A DNA stretch of 14,421 bases from assembly GCA_937893015.1 (NCBI GenBank), contig CALBJX010000078.1:1-14421 (forward strand), written 5' to 3'. The translations under genes and the position numbers were made by a program. The notes beneath the pieces were generated by a model. It did no database searches, had not been told where the DNA came from, and saw only the letters and a program-made list of their open reading frames with translations. This DNA is from an uncultured Verrucomicrobiales bacterium (GTDB taxonomy: Bacteria; Verrucomicrobiota; Verrucomicrobiia; Verrucomicrobiales; Akkermansiaceae). Shown piece by piece: positions 14,413-14,421 of this stretch (position 1 is the stretch's first letter; each line of letters opens with the position of its first letter).

Positions 14413-14421
14413 AATTGAGGC

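Noticed and set aside
1..14421. The whole window as a composite transposon bounded by inverted repeats
   Set aside because: No transposase or integrase is present, and the contents are core genes (lnt, pit, DciA-like, ferredoxin). A dispersed intergenic repeat is the simpler reading.

Overview
The window looks like a chromosomal segment from a verrucomicrobial gut-type bacterium, most likely Akkermansia or a close relative. The evidence is a GC-rich sequence, a giant secreted protein ending in a PEP-CTERM tail with an RRRRK terminus, a small single-cluster ferredoxin, a DUF721/DciA-type protein, and chlamydial-Pmp-like repeats, which fits the wider PVC group. The genus is an inference. No ribosomal or other taxonomic marker is present, and no tRNA, rRNA, CRISPR array, transposase or integrase was seen.

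Layout: (1) A 46-bp repeat built on TCGTACA heptamers opens the window (1-46) and returns inverted at the far end (14367-14412). (2) A PiT-family phosphate transporter with a C-terminal PhoU-like domain (129-2327) ends in a strong hairpin terminator. (3) A secreted protein with two retropepsin-like lobes (2493-3419) converges on a minus-strand nfeD/SPFH pair (3427-4743). One stem-loop contains both convergent stop codons. (4) Divergent from SPFH is the largest gene, 4906-10836 (1976 aa). It encodes a signal peptide, an IdeS/Mac-like cysteine protease domain, a long beta-helix-like stalk with GGA[I/L/V] and FxxN repeats resembling chlamydial Pmp proteins, and a PEP-CTERM sorting tail. (5) Minus-strand genes for a DUF721/DciA-like protein (10838-11332) and a 4Fe-4S ferredoxin (11414-11647) follow. 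(6) A plus-strand pair, a membrane-anchored protein of unknown function (11753-12472) and apolipoprotein N-acyltransferase Lnt (12476-14347), closes the window.

Most genes are ordinary core functions: phosphate uptake, membrane-domain organisation, helicase loading, electron transfer and lipoprotein maturation. The giant protease is the distinctive element. It joins an immunoglobulin-protease-type catalytic head to a Pmp-like repeat stalk and a PEP-CTERM tail in place of an autotransporter barrel, which suggests a surface-displayed protease acting on host or neighbour proteins. Its substrate cannot be read from sequence. Several genes share likely promoters of the form TTGCC/TTGTC, 16-17 bp, TATAAT or TAGGA, very close to the start codon, so short-leader mRNAs without a Shine-Dalgarno may be common here.
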